DNA of 64,000 nucleotides, taken from the NCBI GenBank assembly GCA_964020975.1, contig OZ026625.1, positions 42,101,835-42,165,834 on the forward strand. Reading direction: 5' to 3'. Below the pieces are notes generated by a model. It had not been told where the DNA came from, made no database searches, and saw only the letters and a list, made by a program, of their open reading frames with translations. A program made the translations under genes and the position numbers. The stretch's first letter is position 1; the number at the start of each line of letters is the position of its first letter. This document shows positions 61,726 through 64,000 of this stretch, piece by piece. This DNA comes from Hermodice carunculata. Its lineage: Eukaryota; Annelida; Polychaeta; Eunicida; Amphinomidae.

Positions 61726-62579
61726 CATGTACTTGTTCACCATGACTCAGAAATATGTGTTGATAATAATTGACAAGTACTTGCTTCAGGGGCATTTTAA
61801 TCCTTTTGTGTCACTTCAAGTGTATTAGGGATAATTAAACATCCTTGTACATTACAAGCTGCTTTTGTTTTGATTTAATCATGTTTATTGCAGCATGCGG
61901 CATTTTAATTTTTTCTCTCATATATTCAATTTCAGTTTATTTCCGTGTCAGAAATAATAAATTGTTTGCAGTATGATGGGGAAAAAACAGTAGAAATTTC
62001 AAAATGAAAATATTTGGCAGAGAGTATCTGGCAAAATTCTCATGCTTTTACAGTTTTGCTGCACTTTGAGTTATGGCGCCAAAGTGTGAATGTTCTTTAT
62101 CATTTTTTAAATCTGCAAGATCAAATATCACATCAAATTAAGAACTATTGAATATTCTGTTTATGTGCTAGCAAATTTTGAAAATAAGCAATAGCAAAAA
62201 CTGGCAGTTTTTACTTAATTTTGAGAACATTTTTAATGGCAGTAGGTGAAACTACATGCACATAATGTAGCTCACTGGGCTCAAAAGTTTCTTGAAAAAC
62301 ACTTTTACGCCAACCTGTTATATCCTGGACTAATGATAATAGTCAGACTTTGCACTAACCCATTGACTCCTGGACTAATGATAAGTCAGTGTACAGTGAC
62401 CCTTTGTCTTGTGGACTTATGGTAAGTTGGTGTATACTAACCTGTTGTTTCCTGGACTAATGATGTCATAAGCTATCCACAGTGTAAGAACTACTTGCTG
62501 CAGAAGTTCTTGACCAAGGAATATGTCGAACAGCCCAGGGTTTCTATTCCAACATTTTAAAAGAAGTTGTTAGCATGTA
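61726..62579. other. AT-rich spacer with a short tandem repeat
   Basis: Only the 40-45-bp tandem at 62308-62470 is recognised. Confidence 0.4.
62308..62470. repeat. Four-unit tandem repeat, 40-45 bp
   Basis: CTAACCTGTTGTTTCCTGGA-like, then CTAATGATAAGTCAGTG-like, recurs with TCCTGG/CTTGTGG starts near 62323, 62368, 62408 and 62450. Confidence 0.75.
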
Positions 62580-62744
62580 CATTGAAACCTGGCTTGAAAG
62601 ACCACCCCTGGGAACCACCAAATTGTGGTCTTTTCATGGGAGGTTTAAATGAGATGAAAAGTACTAAGCAAGGTATTTTTTAAAGATGGTCTTATAAGAA
62701 AGGTGGTCTGACATTGGAGTGGTGTCTCAAGACAGGTTTCACAG
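62580..62744. mobile_element. TA-target miniature element
   Basis: CATTGAAACCTGGCTTGAAA-GACCACC at the left is mirrored by GGTGTCTCAAGACAGGTTTC-ACAG at the right, then TA. About 165 bp. A second, partial copy follows at 62915-63020. Confidence 0.7.
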
Positions 62745-63020
62745 TATTGTTTGTCAGTAAAGAGACAATAACAGATGTACTGAATAACCCTGTGTACAAT
62801 GGAGCAAAGACAGTCTATATATGTACAACTTGAAAGTTCACTTTGTATCTGTGAGTCTGGCAAAAATGCATAGTGGTTCGGCTCTTTTGGAAATCTTCCC
62901 AATGGACAGGTCCTAAAGTGTCACATGAAGCAGGTGCCCTCTCAAAAGTCATCCAACATGAAAAGGATAAAGCAAGGAACCTAATACATGTGGTCTTAAT
63001 AGGCAGGTGGCCTCTCAGTA

Positions 63021-63345
63021 TGAAATTGATCTAGCTCTTGACTAAATACAGTCCCTGTCGAATTAAGACCATCCATTTAGGATGTACATGTATTTCTTTC
63101 CTCAGTTGTTTTCAGGTTGTTTTACCTCCCATGAGAGACCACAATTTGGGAAGCAAAGGGTGTGAACCTTATAATGTACGTAGTTCATTAACTGAAAAAG
63201 CAAACTTGACTTAAGTATCATTAATTATAAACCTTATCTGCTGCATCATTAATCTTCTCATTACACTATAGTCATTGAATGGGGCAGCTGTTACCCTTGG
63301 ATAATGTAAGTAGATAATATACTCTTTGACATGGAACTCTTACAC
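63021..63345. other. Spacer, nothing recognised beyond family traces
   Basis: ACAGTCCCTGTCGAATTAAG at 63048 resembles a TA-family left end. Otherwise plain AT-rich sequence. Confidence 0.35.
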
Positions 63346-64000
63346 AACCATTAAACATATAGATAGGTACCTGTTACACATTGGGACAAGTAGCCATTAT
63401 ACATATGGATAGGAAGGTGTTATACACTCAGGCAAATAGCCACCATACTTACGGATAGGAGGCTGTTATACACTTGGGCAAGTAGTCATTATACATATAT
63501 ATATATATATATACAGACAGGAAGCTGTTGTACACTTTGGAAAGTAGCCACTATACAAATGGATAGGAAGCTGTTATACATTTGGGCAAGTAGCCATTAT
63601 GTGGACAGGAATCTGTTATACACTTGGGCAAGTTGCCATTTTACGGATAGGAAGCTGTTATACACATGGGCAAGTAGTCATTATACATATGATGGGTAGC
63701 TGTAGTGTACTTGGCCAATTAAGTGGTCCTTGTTTATATGAATTGAGGTTGCTAGAATTAAACTTGATGTGCCGACAAGTAGCCATTATACATATGGATA
63801 GATAGTTGTTATATACTTGGACAAGTAGCCCTGATCCATTTGGACAGAAAGCTGTTATACACTTGGGCAAGTAGCCATTATACATATGGATATGCAGCTG
63901 TAATACACTTGGACAATTAAGTGGTGATTATTCATATGAATTGATGTTGCTGAAATATACTTGACTTGGTCAAGCAGCCATTATACATATGGATAGGTAT
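63346..64000. repeat. ~46-bp tandem repeat running off the right edge
   Basis: The unit is GGATAGGAAGCTGTTATACA, CTTGGGCAAGTAGCCATTAT and ACATAT. It recurs about 13 times with substitutions. Near 63710-63770 and 63905-63970 a longer variant appears twice (GGCCAATTAAGTGGTCCTTG and ATATGAATTGAGGTTGC types), so a higher-order unit of about 195 bp exists. Confidence 0.88.

Overview
This window is eukaryotic nuclear DNA from an invertebrate, most likely marine. Signs are tiny exons in long AT-rich introns, GT-AG splice sites, long microsatellites, many short ACATGTACATGTA-type tracts, and dense short inverted-repeat transposons. A mollusc or other lophotrochozoan, or an amphioxus, would fit, but nothing here decides between them. 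One 200-base assembly gap lies at 33160-33359. Almost none of the reading frames over 60 codons is a gene.

Genes. (1) Minus strand, left edge: the 5' part of a medium-chain acyl-CoA dehydrogenase gene (ACADM-like). Two exons (573-670, 2477-2606) splice in matching phase. They encode a likely mitochondrial leader and the first helix of the enzyme; the rest lies off the left edge. A possible first exon (3781-3825) sits just downstream of a CCAAT + CRE promoter. (2) Plus strand: an unidentified gene with a lysine/acid-rich first exon (13551-13620) and two micro-exons (15723-15749, 20608-20643), all joined in phase 1. A second possible first exon (52091-52121), also ending in phase 1, could be an alternative promoter of the same gene, making 20.6-64 kb mostly intron. 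(3) A very weak plus-strand first exon at 8817-8825.

Mobile DNA. A whole Tc1-type transposon with an open 339-residue DD34E transposase lies at 58172-59692. A LINE fragment (60175-61320, minus) is split by a 620-bp inverted-repeat element with 7-bp target duplications. An old LINE 3' end lies at 22310-23180. Two miniature-element families dominate. One targets TA, with CAGTGAAACCTG-type ends (about 15 copies). The other targets TTAA, with CCCTTT-type ends and a 67-bp central palindrome. A third element carries about four tandem ~147-bp units with TCAAGGTCA motifs (complete at 44461-45213, broken copies at 5.2-7.2 kb).

The best leads are these. The palindromes of the TTAA family differ between copies yet stay self-complementary within each copy. 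A 29-bp minisatellite (30221-30619) appears to have been amplified out of that same family. Several nested insertions have exactly reconstructable empty sites. Nuclear-receptor-type motif arrays recur with near-nucleosomal spacing, one set lying upstream of the ACADM-like gene.
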